DNA of 64,000 bases from Enterococcus sp. DIV0212c. GTDB taxonomy: Bacteria; Bacillota; Bacilli; Lactobacillales; Enterococcaceae. Under the pieces are notes generated by a model. It was not told the origin of the DNA and made no database searches. It saw nothing but the letters and a program-made list of their open reading frames with translations. Position 1 is the stretch's first letter; each line of letters opens with the position of its first letter. The stretch spans positions 19,449-83,448 of the forward strand of contig NZ_JAFREN010000022.1 in the NCBI RefSeq assembly GCF_017377505.1, written 5' to 3'. The translations under genes were made by a program, and so were the position numbers. This document shows positions 63,837-64,000 of this stretch, in pieces.

Positions 63837-64000
63837 TATTAGCTCCTTTAATCTTTTAACCTACTATAAAACATATGTTCGTAAAAATAAAGTTTTTTCT
63901 TTTTTGTGAAAAGATATAAGTAAGCTTTTTGTGAATAATTTAAGTAGCTAGATTAATATAATTATTTATAAAAATATATTTTTTTAATATTTATTAAAAA

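Noticed and set aside
1..64000. tRNA or rRNA genes
   Set aside because: No cloverleaf-like T-arm/acceptor combination and no rRNA-like tract was recognised by eye; a tRNAscan run would settle this.

Overview
The window looks like the chromosome of a low-GC lactic acid bacterium, most likely an Enterococcus. This is inferred from family content, not from a marker gene: DUF4767 and WxL-interacting-protein (DUF916) lipoproteins, a Cna-B adhesin with a sortase tail, an M60 peptidase with chitin-binding modules, GW-module lysins, PurBox- and WalR-type operators, and strong Shine-Dalgarno sites with frequent TTG/GTG starts.

Layout. (1) 74-16667: a very A/T-rich block of 17 co-directional genes, many overlapping or abutting, that reads as an undescribed natural-product or surface-decoration cluster. 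It holds a stand-alone adenylation enzyme, a fold-III PLP decarboxylase and an acyl carrier protein; a HAD and a PHP phosphatase; a nucleotidyltransferase-like protein; a small-molecule kinase with an altered catalytic loop; an SDR; an HPr-kinase-like protein; a P-loop kinase; two methyltransferases; a DegT aminotransferase; an archaeal-type methionine adenosyltransferase; an NDK-like protein; myo-inositol-1-phosphate synthase; and a Nudix hydrolase. A simple reading is glucose-6-P to inositol-1-P to inositol to inosose to inosamine, with methylation and a carrier-bound amino-acyl group. The product is unknown, no exporter or regulator is visible, and the left edge may lie outside the window. 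(2) 16720-19462: decayed IS1182-type element, then the tail of a deaminase toxin with its likely immunity gene, and the tail of a second protein followed by a six-helix membrane protein (orphan toxin/immunity remnants). (3) 19880-22620: three tandem genes sharing a near-identical cell-wall-binding tail (CHAP, binding module only, GH24 lysozyme), all without signal peptides. (4) 23177-26299: a lipoprotein and a LysM protein under a likely WalR promoter.

(5) 26482-29574: GntR regulator, MFS transporter and uridine phosphorylase. (6) 29853-34805: a large membrane-anchored protein, a DinB-like protein and two tandemly duplicated secreted proteins; the duplication carries a fragment of the next gene. 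(7) 34968-37031 (minus): ArsR regulator and ABC exporter. (8) 37306-42840: truA, DUF998, TMEM175 channel, cytosine deaminase, and a PAP2 phosphatase preceded by two tandem structured repeats. (9) 43188-52190: a 1610-residue adhesin, then two related lipoproteins flanking a PurBox-controlled purine permease. (10) 52401-59488: MarR/old yellow enzyme, GNAT, AbrB-fused membrane protein, a LytTR/DUF3021 pair and an ABC-2 transporter. (11) 59651-63836 (minus): M60 metallopeptidase, then an sce7725-family protein coupled to a PD-(D/E)xK-like protein.

A MITE-like hairpin element occurs at 39981, 54685 and 57698, with a compensatory base change in the stem. No tRNA, rRNA, CRISPR array or intact prophage was seen.
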